A stretch of DNA of 64,000 nucleotides from Photobacterium obscurum (GCF_026191635.1 NZ_JAKRRW010000010.1:1-64000); one strand, 5' to 3'; numbered from the stretch's first letter, positions 27,304 through 36,870 are shown. Made by a program: numbers and translations. Notes: generated by a model from the letters alone, not told the origin.

Positions 27304-28830
27304 ATGCTGTTAGCAAAAGAGATGAAGAAAACAATGCAATTTCCAACTGCCTTTACAATTTTATTTATAATAATGTTGTTAGCTATTGGTTTAACTTGGA
27401 TTGTTCCAGCAGGTTCATACTCAAAGCTCTCATACAACTCAAGTGAAAATACCTTGCAAGTTGCCAGCCCTTTTGGTGATATAACAACGGTTGCCGCCAC
27501 TCAAGACGAATTAGCAAAACTTGATATTAATATCGGTATAGAGCAATTTGTTAATGGTACAATTAGAAAGCCCATTGCAATACCTGATACCTACCAGCAA
27601 CTAAAACAATCACCTAAAGGACTCTCTGACATCGCAGTGAGCATGGTCGAAGGGACTATAGAAGGTGCAGACATTATTGTTTTTATCTTGATTTTAGGTG
27701 GCATGATTGGTGTTATCAATAAAACCGGGGCATTTAACGCAGGGCTTGTTAGCCTATCTGAAAAAACCAAGGGTCGTGAATTCTTATTTGTTGCTTTAGT
27801 TTGTATTGTTATGGCATTAGGAGGAACAACATGTGGTTTGGAGGAAGAAGCCGTCGCTTTTTACCCTATCCTGGTTCCTATTTTCCTTGCGCTTGGTTTT
27901 GACTCTATTGTTTGCGTTGGTGCAATATTTCTCGCGGCATCAATCGGTACAGCATTCTCAACCATTAATCCATTCTCCGTCGTCATTGCCTCTAATGCTG
28001 CAGGTATTTCATTTACTGAGGGCTTAGGTGTAAGAACATTTGGATTAGTCGTTGGAACAATTACTGTCATCGGCTATTTGTACTGGTACTGTAAAAAAAT
28101 CAAGGCTGATCCTTCTTTCTCTTATACCTATTCAGATAGAGAATCATTTAGAAGTCGTTTTTTAAAAGGAAAAGATTTAAACGAGAAAGTTCCATTTACC
28201 TTGCGCCGTAAAATAATCCTATTTTTATTTGCGATTGCGTTCCCGATGATGGTTTGGGGGGTTTCAATGGGTGGATGGTGGTTCCCTCAGATGGCGGCAT
28301 CCTTCCTTACAATTGCAATTATCATTATATTTATCTCGGGACTTAAAGAAAAAGAAGCCGTTGAAGCGTTTACCCAGGGTGCATCTGAATTAGTTGCAGT
28401 GTCATTAATTATCGGCATGGCTCGTGGTGTTAATATCGTGCTTGAACAGGGTATGATTTCAGATACCATTCTCGCTTATGCATCTGATCTGGTTTCAGGC
28501 ATGCATGGCAGTGTGTTTGCCGTTTCTCAAATGTTTGTCTTCTTTCTTCTTGGCCTCGTCGTGCCTTCATCATCAGGCTTAGCTGTACTATCGATGCCGA
28601 TCATGGCTCCGTTAGCCGATACGGTAAACATTCCTCGGGATATTGTTGTATCTGCTTATAACTGGGGACAGTATGCCATGCTATTTTTAGCACCTACTGG
28701 CCTCGTCTTAGTCACACTGCAGATGCTTGATATTCAGTTCAACAAGTGGGTGAAGTTTGTCCTACCAATCGTTATCTTCTTGCTAGGTTTTGGTTCATTA
28801 TTATTAGTTGCTCAGGTAATGATGCTCTGA
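27304..28830 (+). CDS. YfcC-family carrier (DcuC-like anion/amino acid transporter)
   Basis: A 508-residue inner-membrane protein. It begins with a basic N-terminus, a first helix ending GLTWIVPAGSYSK (the WxxPAGxF motif of the YfcC/ArcD-like families), and a periplasmic loop of about 80 residues. Later motifs include GGTTCGLEEEAVAFYPILVP, SIGTAFSTINPFS and the C-terminal VPSSSGLAVLSMPIM and SAYNWGQY. Family members transport C4-dicarboxylates, basic amino acids or their derivatives. Divergence from an M20 amidohydrolase suggests an N-acylated amino acid or dipeptide substrate; this is inferred. The start is at ATG 27304; the ATGs at codons 7 and 11 are alternatives. Confidence 0.88.
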   Translation: MLLAKEMKKTMQFPTAFTILFIIMLLAIGLTWIVPAGSYSKLSYNSSENTLQVASPFGDITTVAATQDELAKLDINIGIEQFVNGTIRKPIAIPDTYQQLKQSPKGLSDIAVSMVEGTIEGADIIVFILILGGMIGVINKTGAFNAGLVSLSEKTKGREFLFVALVCIVMALGGTTCGLEEEAVAFYPILVPIFLALGFDSIVCVGAIFLAASIGTAFSTINPFSVVIASNAAGISFTEGLGVRTFGLVVGTITVIGYLYWYCKKIKADPSFSYTYSDRESFRSRFLKGKDLNEKVPFTLRRKIILFLFAIAFPMMVWGVSMGGWWFPQMAASFLTIAIIIIFISGLKEKEAVEAFTQGASELVAVSLIIGMARGVNIVLEQGMISDTILAYASDLVSGMHGSVFAVSQMFVFFLLGLVVPSSSGLAVLSMPIMAPLADTVNIPRDIVVSAYNWGQYAMLFLAPTGLVLVTLQMLDIQFNKWVKFVLPIVIFLLGFGSLLLVAQVMML

Positions 28831-28864
28831 GTATCCATAGTATTTTATAAACATAATGCAAAAC

Positions 28865-28892
28865 GGCCACGTTATTTTTTAATAACGTGGCC
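28865..28892. terminator. Strong terminator hairpin after the YfcC gene
   Basis: Perfect inverted repeat GGCCACGTTATT / AATAACGTGGCC with a 4-nt T loop. It lies 34 bases after the YfcC stop and may also act on the leftward folD-like transcript. A second small hairpin, TTCCGC-GAAA-GCGGGA with a GNRA-type loop, lies at about 28921-28936 on the folD side. Confidence 0.85.
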
Positions 28893-28953
28893 TGTCCTTT
28901 ATCTGACTGAAGCTTAAATATCCCGCTTTCGCGGAATGAAAGCTAACTCATCA

Positions 28954-29766
28954 TTAGTTTTGCGAATGCTCCATCAGCTTCACGGCATTGCCTAACACAT
29001 GCAAGCAAGTCAAACGCCCTACACCTCCGGGGACTGGCGTGATAGCCGCTGCAGATAAGATCCCATCATGGTGCCTGATATCCCCCACCAGCTTGCCATC
29101 AACACGGTTGATCCCCACATCAATGATCAACTGACCTTCAATAAACTGGGAATTATCCAGAATACCATGGGCACCGGTTGCGACTACGATGACATCAAAT
29201 TTGTTCCAATCTACAGCAGCAAGATCGGAACGGCTGTTAAAGCTAGCAACTGTGCTTTGGCGATTGATTAATTCAATAGCTAAAGGTTTACCCACAATAT
29301 TGCTTCGGCCTACTACGGCTACTTTCAGCCCCGCAAAATTATGCTCACCGCAATGAGCAGAAATGATATCGATTGTTGCCTGTACGGTACAAGGAAGAAC
29401 AAGGTTCTGTCCCAGAACCAACTGTCCTAGCGTTTCAGAGCCAAACCCATCAACATCAACCGTCGCAGGAAGATCTGGTGCAACCAACCCATTAGGCAAT
29501 GGCAGCTGGAATAAAATAGGATGGTCAGCATTTTCGGCAAGAAGATCCAGATCCGCTTGAACGGTTGTCGCTTCAGCAAGCGTGATATGCTGACATTCAA
29601 GGCCAAGTTCATCAAAAAGGCGAATTTTATTACGGACATAGACTTTACTAGCAGGATCATCACCGACAGTAACGATAGTCAAGCGAACTGAGGTGCTTAG
29701 AGTCGTGATTTTATCTTTCAGCTCAGCCAGTTTTGTTTCAAAGATGGTGTTAATTACTGATTTCAT
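28954..29766 (-). CDS. FolD-like methylenetetrahydrofolate dehydrogenase/cyclohydrolase, divergent paralogue
   Basis: FolD interconverts methylene-, methenyl- and formyl-tetrahydrofolate using NADP. This 270-residue protein keeps the catalytic Tyr43 and Lys47 (VYVRNKIR), the FQLPLP loop, DVDGF, PCTVQ in place of PCTP, the nucleotide-binding GRSNIVGKP (near residue 158) and ITPVPGGVG. After that, the canonical PGGVGPMT becomes PGGVGRLTCLHVLGN, and the protein is about 15 residues shorter than typical FolD. It is therefore probably a second, specialised copy rather than the housekeeping enzyme. No folate-linked gene adjoins it. Confidence 0.85.
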   Translation of the reverse strand: MKSVINTIFETKLAELKDKITTLSTSVRLTIVTVGDDPASKVYVRNKIRLFDELGLECQHITLAEATTVQADLDLLAENADHPILFQLPLPNGLVAPDLPATVDVDGFGSETLGQLVLGQNLVLPCTVQATIDIISAHCGEHNFAGLKVAVVGRSNIVGKPLAIELINRQSTVASFNSRSDLAAVDWNKFDVIVVATGAHGILDNSQFIEGQLIIDVGINRVDGKLVGDIRHHDGILSAAAITPVPGGVGRLTCLHVLGNAVKLMEHSQN

Positions 29767-29864
29767 TGTTTCTTTGCGGTTGTGACTTATTATTAATTTA
29801 TAACTGACTGTTTTTTAAGTCGCAATGCGTTAGAGCAATAAAATATTCATCTCAGTCTAAATCG

Positions 29865-29897
29865 AACCCCAAACCCGACACTGCCGAGTTTGGGGTT
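29865..29897 (-). terminator. Terminator after the 146-residue membrane protein gene
   Basis: Inverted repeat AACCCCAAAC / GTTTGGGGTT around a 13-nt loop, 13 bases beyond the stop codon of the leftward gene. Confidence 0.8.
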
Positions 29898-29910
29898 AAT
29901 GAAATACACT

Positions 29911-30351
29911 TTATTTATCATTCGTAACACTTGCAGCTAGCGCAATGTCTTCTTTCTGGCCAGCAAAGAGCTTGCCTATCGCACCTTCAATGCCAAGTAC
30001 TGCAAATATCACAGCAAAGAAAGCGATAATGCCGCCCCAAAGGCCAGTGAAAGCTACCTGAGAACCAAATATCCAACCGATAACCGCCATAGCAAGAAAC
30101 TTCGAACCGACGAGAATAATGTATGATGAAACCCCGCGCTTCACTTTAGGTAACGTTTTCTGGTTAAGACAAATATCTGCCATTACTTTTTCTAGTGATA
30201 TCGCGACTTTTAAGATCACGGAAAGAACAATAGACGCGCCAATTGCCACTTCCAGACTTGAAATAGAGACCCAATCCCATAGCCCGTTAAGCGTCACCAT
30301 GACTGCCAATGTAATAATGCTGCATAGAGTTATCTCTTTGAGTTTATTCAT
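29911..30351 (-). CDS. Hypothetical inner-membrane protein with four helices
   Basis: A 146-residue protein with four hydrophobic segments (about residues 9-26, 32-52, 76-96 and 102-122) and a polar C-terminal tail (GQKEDIALAASVTNDK). The short loop LNQKTLPKVKRG is basic, so the loop between helices 2 and 3 should be cytoplasmic. The family was not recognised. It is transcribed alone, ahead of the folD-like gene, with its own terminator. Confidence 0.7.
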   Translation of the reverse strand: MNKLKEITLCSIITLAVMVTLNGLWDWVSISSLEVAIGASIVLSVILKVAISLEKVMADICLNQKTLPKVKRGVSSYIILVGSKFLAMAVIGWIFGSQVAFTGLWGGIIAFFAVIFAVLGIEGAIGKLFAGQKEDIALAASVTNDK

Positions 30352-30600
30352 GTTCAGACCTTATCTTGTTTACGTCTATTAGAAGAGGTTTTATCTCCCT
30401 CTCATCTCTGGTACGAACAATAACAACCCGACTAATGATTAATTTATCATTTTGCGCCAGGTCACTATCTTCATCATGATCCCATCGAGTTCGGTAGCCA
30501 CAATTCACTGAAAACTTAATTACTACACACTCCGATTAAACGTGTAGAATCTTTCTCCCTGCAAACAAAGATATTGTACGTAACATCTGTTGAGTGAGTT

Positions 30601-31383
30601 ATGCCGTCAGAGAAAGCAACTGGAAAACGAGCCGGACCGAAGCCGGCAACAAAGATTGAAGACGTCTACGAATATGCGATTTGGTGGCTAAATCAGCGAG
30701 GCTATTCGGAGATGAAGCTGAAGGACAAACTAACTCGCAAGACCGACAACACTGAATGGATTTCGCTTGTTATTAATCGATTACTTGAGCAAGGCTACTT
30801 ATCTGATCGAAGGTATGCAGAAACTTTCGTCCAGTCGCGATGCCAATCATACGGACCAAAGCTTCTGGCACAAAAGCTTTCATTACAGGGTGTTGCCCAA
30901 GCTGATATCGAGCAAGCACTTAGCCTTATAAATGATTCTGATACCGATGTCTTAATTAGTCGCGTCATTGCTAAGTACTCAGGAAAAAAAAGCATCAGAG
31001 ATATTTCCATGCGACTGCGCGGCGAAGGAGTCGATGAAAGCAGAATTCGATTGGTGATGAGTCACTCTGTCGATACTGAGCATGAATCTCAACTTGCCGT
31101 GCGTTTAATCAACAAGCACGCCAAAAAGATGGGCCGCAGCGGATTGCTTCAGAAGTTGCGTAGCGAAGGGATCAGTCAGGACACGATTGAACACGTACTT
31201 AGTGACGAAAAAGAAGAGGATGTTATTGAAGATGATCAGCAAAAAGCCTTGGCGCTCTTAAACAGAAAATATAAGCATAGCCTGGCTGATTTTGCGGAAA
31301 AAAAGAAAGCCACGGCTTTCTTGGTACGAAAAGGCTTCAGCTTTGCCGAGGCAAATTACGCCATTGAGCATCATCTCGAGTAA
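30601..31383 (+). CDS. RecX-like regulatory protein, long form
   Basis: RecX proteins are all-helical regulators of RecA filaments. This protein has the RecX signature WWLNQRGYSEMKLKDKL, then LLEQGYLSDRRYAETFVQSR and GPKLLAQKLSLQGV. Two further three-helix units follow (GKKSIRDISMRLRGEGVD; MGRSGLLQKLRSEGIS) and a last one (EKKKATAFLVRKGFSFAEA). It is 260 residues long, against 150-170 for typical RecX, so it carries extra tandem modules. recA is not in the window, so this is an orphan paralogue; binding to RecA is not shown. Confidence 0.8.
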   Translation: MPSEKATGKRAGPKPATKIEDVYEYAIWWLNQRGYSEMKLKDKLTRKTDNTEWISLVINRLLEQGYLSDRRYAETFVQSRCQSYGPKLLAQKLSLQGVAQADIEQALSLINDSDTDVLISRVIAKYSGKKSIRDISMRLRGEGVDESRIRLVMSHSVDTEHESQLAVRLINKHAKKMGRSGLLQKLRSEGISQDTIEHVLSDEKEEDVIEDDQQKALALLNRKYKHSLADFAEKKKATAFLVRKGFSFAEANYAIEHHLE

Positions 31384-31420
31384 CCGCCCCAAGCGAACTT
31401 ACAGCAACAGAATAAAAAAC

Positions 31421-31448
31421 AAAACCCAACGAGCGTTCGTTGGGTTTT
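31421..31448. terminator. Bidirectional terminator between recX-like and M3 peptidase genes
   Basis: Perfect inverted repeat AAAACCCAACGA / TCGTTGGGTTTT with a 4-nt loop between convergent genes, with an A-run on the left. Confidence 0.92.
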
Positions 31449-31460
31449 GGTGTTGTCCAA

Positions 31461-33308
31461 TTATCGGCCGTACGTCTCGACAATGTATTGCTCAAACTTG
31501 CTACACATACCGGCATCTGAGTCATGATTGCTGGCAATCTGGTTAGCCCCATCAACAATGTTAATGTTGGCATTTAGCGGCGCAACCTCCGCTCGTGGCC
31601 TGGATTGTAACGCTGAGATTTTTGCCTTCTCAATTTCCCAGGCCTGATCAGCAGACAGGTTACACTCATCCGCCAGATATTTAGCATTAAAGCCTTCACC
31701 AGTAAGATTAACAATTGTGGTGTTGTGGTTAACGCTGTTGCCACCGTTCCAGTAATGCTCTGCAAGCAAAGGACCAATTTGAGGGTTGTCGGTCAGATAA
31801 CCAAACTTCTCAGTAAAATAAGCCCTTGTTTGGTATACCGCCATATTCGCCAGCAAATACCCTTGATAAGCACATGCTGATTCATCTGATAGCAAATGTG
31901 GGATGGCCATCAGCGGACGCGGGCTGCACTCTAAGCCAAGTATTTCCTTCTCCGAGGCTCGAGCAAGCTCTGTGACTGATTCGGCACTTAGCTCATCATC
32001 ATCCATCAGGTACAGTGCGCGCTCAAAGTAAGGTACGACTAAAATGCTTCTTTCAACATAGGATCTGAATGGTTGTTTACTGTCGATCATCGATTTAATG
32101 ACAGCATCTGGCACCACATTGCCATCCGCATCAAAAGCATACTGCTTCAACCAATCGGCATCACCTAGCAGGCTGTCACAAAACATCGATTGAGTCTCGG
32201 CATACGCCATCGAGGTCGGCGCAAACTCTTGAGAAAAACACGGCGCGTTCATTTTTACATTAGAGAAATGGGCGGCATGCCCCCCTTCGTGGAATAGAGT
32301 ATTGATACCATCATAACCACTGCCCACTTGATCCGGCTTGGCATTGCTGGTGAAGTTAACCTTGGCTGGAATCCATGTGCCTTGATCGTAAAACGAAGGT
32401 ACCGGGCCATGGCAGAAACCGTTTTGGTACTTACCTTTACGGTCGAGAAGATCCAAGGTTAGTTCTGCGCGAGAATAATCAATGTTTAAACGACCAAATG
32501 ACTCGACCCATCGGCGCAACGACTGAGAAAACGGAACGTAAGGGTCTAAGTCTCGCATTGCATCACCAGCAAACGAGAAAATAAAGTTATGACCGACTAG
32601 AGACTGCACACCTTTCGATGCTGCCAGGTTGCTTAAGCTGTTTTGGTTACTGTCTCGGGTCCTTGATTCAAAATCATCCAAAATAGTAAACAGTTCAGCG
32701 GTTGTCATCTGCTCGGTTTTAGCAATAGAGTAATCAAAAAAATTATTAAAACCTAATGATTTTGCGAACTTGTTACGTAGCTTAACCAATTCTAAGAAGC
32801 CGTTTTCCAGTAGCCACTGCTCTAAATCCAACAGCGCCTGATGCGATGACCGACGCACATTTTCGTTTGCGCTGGTACGAATGTTAGCGCCAAGTACTGG
32901 TAATGATCCTTCAGCTTCATTACCATCTTCGTCCACATACTTCATGATGTAGTTCTGTTTCTTCTCAAACAGCGCCGATTCGAACTTAACCAGCTCCGTT
33001 TTAAGCGATTGCGCGACTTCAGATTCTAAGGCATGAGCTTGAAAAGTGGCGAGCCACCCCTTTAACCCAATCAGAGTTTGAGTTTTCTCCTCAGAGTCAG
33101 GCATTAACTCAGCTTGCTCAATCTGCTTTTTAAGTGTCGTAATTTGAGAAGAAGCGCTTAAAAATGTGATCCATTCCGTTTCGGCTTTTGTCGACCCATC
33201 ATGATCATCACTGATTCCCATATAGGTTTCCCAAAAGAAATCCTCTTTTGCCCTATGAATAGTTAAGAAGCGATGGTTCAGTGCATTAAGGTAGGCGGTA
33301 GCTGTCAT
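31461..33308 (-). CDS. M3-family oligoendopeptidase F-like zinc metallopeptidase
   Basis: A 615-residue cytosolic enzyme with the M3 zinc motif FHEGGHAAHF: ligands His340 and His344, catalytic Glu341. The third ligand is probably Glu in MAYAETQSMF, about 25 residues later. A long helical N-terminal half covers the catalytic channel, as in PepF/thimet-like peptidases that cleave short peptides. No signal peptide. It is transcribed alone and divergent from the phosphate cotransporter gene. Length agrees with the family (600-620). Confidence 0.92.
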   Translation of the reverse strand: MTATAYLNALNHRFLTIHRAKEDFFWETYMGISDDHDGSTKAETEWITFLSASSQITTLKKQIEQAELMPDSEEKTQTLIGLKGWLATFQAHALESEVAQSLKTELVKFESALFEKKQNYIMKYVDEDGNEAEGSLPVLGANIRTSANENVRRSSHQALLDLEQWLLENGFLELVKLRNKFAKSLGFNNFFDYSIAKTEQMTTAELFTILDDFESRTRDSNQNSLSNLAASKGVQSLVGHNFIFSFAGDAMRDLDPYVPFSQSLRRWVESFGRLNIDYSRAELTLDLLDRKGKYQNGFCHGPVPSFYDQGTWIPAKVNFTSNAKPDQVGSGYDGINTLFHEGGHAAHFSNVKMNAPCFSQEFAPTSMAYAETQSMFCDSLLGDADWLKQYAFDADGNVVPDAVIKSMIDSKQPFRSYVERSILVVPYFERALYLMDDDELSAESVTELARASEKEILGLECSPRPLMAIPHLLSDESACAYQGYLLANMAVYQTRAYFTEKFGYLTDNPQIGPLLAEHYWNGGNSVNHNTTIVNLTGEGFNAKYLADECNLSADQAWEIEKAKISALQSRPRAEVAPLNANINIVDGANQIASNHDSDAGMCSKFEQYIVETYGR

Positions 33309-33455
33309 CTTCGTCCCTAGAAATATAAGCTATTGATTAAAATGCATTATATGTTTGCCTCATGATAAAGCAATAGCATGACTTTTATAATAAGACTAGG
33401 CTATCCTTATCAAAGGATTATTCTTTTAAAAATGAAGCTATTAGGAGGGCCACCA

Positions 33456-35246
33456 TTGATAAATCGTCGCTTTCTCACAGCAATCAACAAGCTTCCACTT
33501 AAGCGCCAACTCCTATTTTTTTCGATAGTTCTTATCCAGTTCAACGGCTCTGCCTACGGCAGCGAAACAACCGCTCAAACCATGAACTGGAGCCAGATGT
33601 CTATGGGCCTTTTAGGCGGGTTGGCACTATTCCTGTTTGGTATGGACCAAATGTCAGATGCACTCAAATCGGCTCTCGGCGACAAGATGAAGGTCTTGCT
33701 AGCTAACCTGACCCGCAATCGCTTCTCGGGAGCCTTAACAGGCGCCTTCGTTACCGCTGTTGTCCAATCATCTTCAATCACCACCGTTCTGGTCGTGGGA
33801 TTCGTATCAGCAGGGATGATGACCATGAGCCAATCGATTGGGATGATCATGGGAGCCAATGTCGGTACGACCATTACCGCCCAGATTGTCGCATTCCAAA
33901 TCGAAGAAGCGGCACTTGGGATGGTAGCCATTGGTTTCCTGATGTTATTTGCCAGTTCTCAGGAACGCATTAAGCATTACGGCGGCATGCTGATGGGACT
34001 GGGGTTGATTTTTTACGGTATGGGCCTGATAGGTGACGCAATGTATCCCCTGCGCAGTTATGAGCCTTTTCTAAATATGATGAACCGTATGGATCAGCCT
34101 TTACTCGCCATTCTATTCGGGGCGATTTTCACTGCAATAGTACAGTCTTCTTCAGCAACAACAGCAATTGTTATCACCATGGCAGGGCAAGGACTCATCA
34201 GTTTAGAGGCTGGCATTGTGCTCGCCTTTGGTGCCAATATAGGCACCTGTATCACCGCGCAACTGGCCGCAATCGGTAAGTCGAGAGATGCGCTGCGAGC
34301 AGCCTGCATACACCTTTTTTTTAATCTTGGAGGTGTGCTTATTTGGCTGCCATTCACCTCGATACTCGCATACTGGGTTGTCAATATTTCACCTACCCAC
34401 CCTGAGCTCGAAGGTACGGCACGGCTGGCGGCAGAAGTCCCACGTCAAATTGCCAACGCGCATAGCCTGTTCAACATCATTAATACTTTGGTCTTTATCG
34501 GATTCACTAACTACCTGGCAAAGCTTGTGGAATGGCTAGTGCCACTCAAAGAAGTAGAAGAAAAGCTCATTATTCGCCCTCAGTACCTCGATGACACACT
34601 CATCGAAACCCCTGCCCTTGCACTACAGAGAGTGCGGCTAGAAAATGCGCGGATGGGCGAAATCGTCTATCAGATGTTAACGGAGTTCCGCAAAGGTACG
34701 CTGAGTCAGAGCCGAAGCAAACTAGAAAGCGTCCGGGAAATGGACGACCAAGTTGACGTGCTTGAAGGTGATATTTTGCGATACCTGGGAACTCTGAGGC
34801 AGCAAAGCCTCACTGAACAAGAAAGTGCCAACATTGAGCTTGCCATGATTATCGCTGATGAGTTCGAGAGTATTGGGGATGTAATCGAAACTGACCTGAC
34901 CAACTTAGCCTATCGTGCTCTAGATGAGAATATTAAACCCACCGATACAGTGAGACATATTCACACCAAACTTGGCAATCAGCTCTTAGACGCGTTGTCA
35001 GCAACAATTCGGGCAGTAAAGGAAGAAGATCAGAGTTCGGCCAATGACGTCATAAACATGCAGGTGGAAGTTGACCACCTGATTAAGCAAGCCCTGGATA
35101 TTCAGAGTCAGGCTTTAGCTAAAGTGGGCTCAAAACAGATTGAGGCTATTCGTATGGAAATGTCGATATTAGAGAGCTTCAAACGAATTTATACCTTTCT
35201 CAAGCGCATTGCCAGAAAGGTGGTTCCGCCTGAGGTACGGGAGTAA
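33456..35246 (+). CDS. Na+/phosphate cotransporter (NptA/PNaS family) with PhoU-like C-terminus
   Basis: The frame is open from 33378, but the best start is the TTG at 33456, seven bases after a perfect AGGAGG. That gives 597 residues beginning with a basic, then hydrophobic leader ending NGSAYGS. An ATG at 33432 is an alternative with a weaker signal. The membrane part contains the two inverted QSSS repeats typical of Na/Pi carriers (AVVQSSSITTVLVVG near residue 105; AIVQSSSATTAIVIT near residue 227). Each is followed by a GANxGT segment. Residues about 400-590 form a PhoU-like helical domain. It probably imports phosphate with Na+. Confidence 0.9.
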   Translation: MINRRFLTAINKLPLKRQLLFFSIVLIQFNGSAYGSETTAQTMNWSQMSMGLLGGLALFLFGMDQMSDALKSALGDKMKVLLANLTRNRFSGALTGAFVTAVVQSSSITTVLVVGFVSAGMMTMSQSIGMIMGANVGTTITAQIVAFQIEEAALGMVAIGFLMLFASSQERIKHYGGMLMGLGLIFYGMGLIGDAMYPLRSYEPFLNMMNRMDQPLLAILFGAIFTAIVQSSSATTAIVITMAGQGLISLEAGIVLAFGANIGTCITAQLAAIGKSRDALRAACIHLFFNLGGVLIWLPFTSILAYWVVNISPTHPELEGTARLAAEVPRQIANAHSLFNIINTLVFIGFTNYLAKLVEWLVPLKEVEEKLIIRPQYLDDTLIETPALALQRVRLENARMGEIVYQMLTEFRKGTLSQSRSKLESVREMDDQVDVLEGDILRYLGTLRQQSLTEQESANIELAMIIADEFESIGDVIETDLTNLAYRALDENIKPTDTVRHIHTKLGNQLLDALSATIRAVKEEDQSSANDVINMQVEVDHLIKQALDIQSQALAKVGSKQIEAIRMEMSILESFKRIYTFLKRIARKVVPPEVRE

Positions 35247-35433
35247 TAACGCAACATAAAAAATAATAGTTCACCAAATCAATAACCATCAGCACAATCA
35301 ATAACCTGAAGTTCTAATAAATCGCGTACAAAGTGAGATCAAGAACACGGTTTAATGTAAGTGTCCTTTTTATTAGATAACTATGTAAGAAAATGCATTC
35401 ACTGTATTACTGATACTTAAGTGAAGGTTCAGA

Positions 35434-36834
35434 GTGAAACGTTGTATTTTAGCCCTTTCGATTGCATCAGCTTTATTGGTTGGCTGTGGTAGTGGTAGTG
35501 GTAGTGGTAGTGGTAGTGGTAGTGGTAGTAATCCTGAAACCACTCCCCAAAAAGATATCAAAACAATTTCAAAAATGTCCGCTGTTCAAGCTGACTTCCA
35601 GACATTCAAGCAACGCCGCCATCAACTAACACCTTTACAACGTGCTATTAAATCTGCAGAAGCGGAACATTACGATAACGGTGAAAGTGCCTATGTGTAT
35701 GCCAACACTGAAACGGGTGAGGTAGACTCTGTTATCTTTGAAGGCAAAGATGCTGAAAGTGGTGAAATTACTCCCCTTCCCGATCCGACAATTCTTAATG
35801 TTGTGGATTTAAACAGCAAATATTCCGCGATTAATTTTGATAATGTTGCGATTGAGTTAGACGGTAAAAACTACCAAGGTCGATATACCCTGATTCAAGA
35901 TAAAGAGTCTGGATCGCTTTATCCACTGGTTGAAAACGCTCAACCGATATACAAACAGGTTGTCGCAGAACATGAAGCATGGATCACATCAGCCCGTTTT
36001 TCTCATACCACCGACGATTCTCGTATTTATTTTAGGCACGGTGAACCAAGCCAAGACGGTACTCAGGGCCTGAGCCTGCATGTTGCAGAGCTAAATGAAG
36101 GCGCCTTTGTTATCTCCAAAATTTTTGATGATTATCACCGCAATAACTGGGTGCTCCCTAACGGTGATGTAATCAGCCGTCCTTGGCACTCAGATACCCT
36201 AATTTGGTTAGAAAAAACGTCGGGCAACGAACATACCTTCACGTTTAGTTTTAATGACTTTACGAATCCATTTATTTTTGAAAACAAACTGTACATCGTA
36301 AACACAACAAGCGATGAAATGATTGAGTTAAGCCTGAACGATGACGCTCTAGTTCAGACACCAACGGCGTGGGTAACTAATGGCTATCGCACTGACGCCA
36401 ACAACAATACAGTCCGCCGCAGCAACTATGAAATGCAGGCGAACTGCGCGGTATATAAGTTTGATAAGCAGACTGAAACCATCACCCAACTTCAAGCACC
36501 AATAAATAATAATGGCTTTGCACCAGCCGCAGGACAACACTCCCTGTACTGCCTTCACAGCGCCATTGATGATAACGAGGTACTTCCATCTTTCACTCGG
36601 TTCGATATCCGTAATGAAGCTATCAACACAGTAGAGGCAACCAGCGGACGAAAACTTGACGCCAATGAACGAATGGTCGTAGTAAGCGATCAGGAAATCA
36701 TGTTCTATGGATTTCCTCAAGGTCAATTTACAGAGTATTACGTCAACCTGGAGACTAACGTAACCACTGAAAAGGAAACCAACTCTATAAGCGTTATAAA
36801 AATGCAGACGATTGCAGAGCAAACAGCTGAGTAA
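35434..36834 (+). CDS. Lipoprotein with Gly-Ser repeat linker, function unknown
   Basis: A 466-residue precursor with lipobox LVGC and lipidated Cys18. The linker directly after it is seven Gly-Ser pairs, encoded by a perfect (GGTAGT)7 array at 35488-35529. The remaining 430 residues look like an extracytoplasmic, beta-rich, possibly propeller-like domain (short strands with repeated Trp, Asn and Asp residues, such as NNWVLPNGDVISRPW). The family was not recognised. The hexanucleotide repeat keeps the frame, so slippage would change linker length, not switch the gene off. A hairpin follows the gene at 36871-36914. Confidence 0.8.
   Translation: MKRCILALSIASALLVGCGSGSGSGSGSGSGSNPETTPQKDIKTISKMSAVQADFQTFKQRRHQLTPLQRAIKSAEAEHYDNGESAYVYANTETGEVDSVIFEGKDAESGEITPLPDPTILNVVDLNSKYSAINFDNVAIELDGKNYQGRYTLIQDKESGSLYPLVENAQPIYKQVVAEHEAWITSARFSHTTDDSRIYFRHGEPSQDGTQGLSLHVAELNEGAFVISKIFDDYHRNNWVLPNGDVISRPWHSDTLIWLEKTSGNEHTFTFSFNDFTNPFIFENKLYIVNTTSDEMIELSLNDDALVQTPTAWVTNGYRTDANNNTVRRSNYEMQANCAVYKFDKQTETITQLQAPINNNGFAPAAGQHSLYCLHSAIDDNEVLPSFTRFDIRNEAINTVEATSGRKLDANERMVVVSDQEIMFYGFPQGQFTEYYVNLETNVTTEKETNSISVIKMQTIAEQTAE
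35488..35529 (+). repeat. Hexanucleotide microsatellite (GGTAGT)7
   Basis: Seven perfect GGTAGT units lie inside the lipoprotein gene right after the lipid-anchored Cys codon. Each unit adds one Gly-Ser pair. Confidence 0.97.
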
Positions 36835-36870
36835 TTATCCTTTTCCGAGAATAAGACACAACATAAAAGC

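Noticed and set aside
35488-35529. Short tandem array considered as a CRISPR or origin iteron
   Set aside because: Perfect 6-bp units without spacers, inside a coding frame; it is a microsatellite.
36349-36822. 157-codon minus-strand frame inside the repeat-linker lipoprotein gene
   Set aside because: Antisense shadow; the plus-strand gene has a lipobox and a ribosome site.
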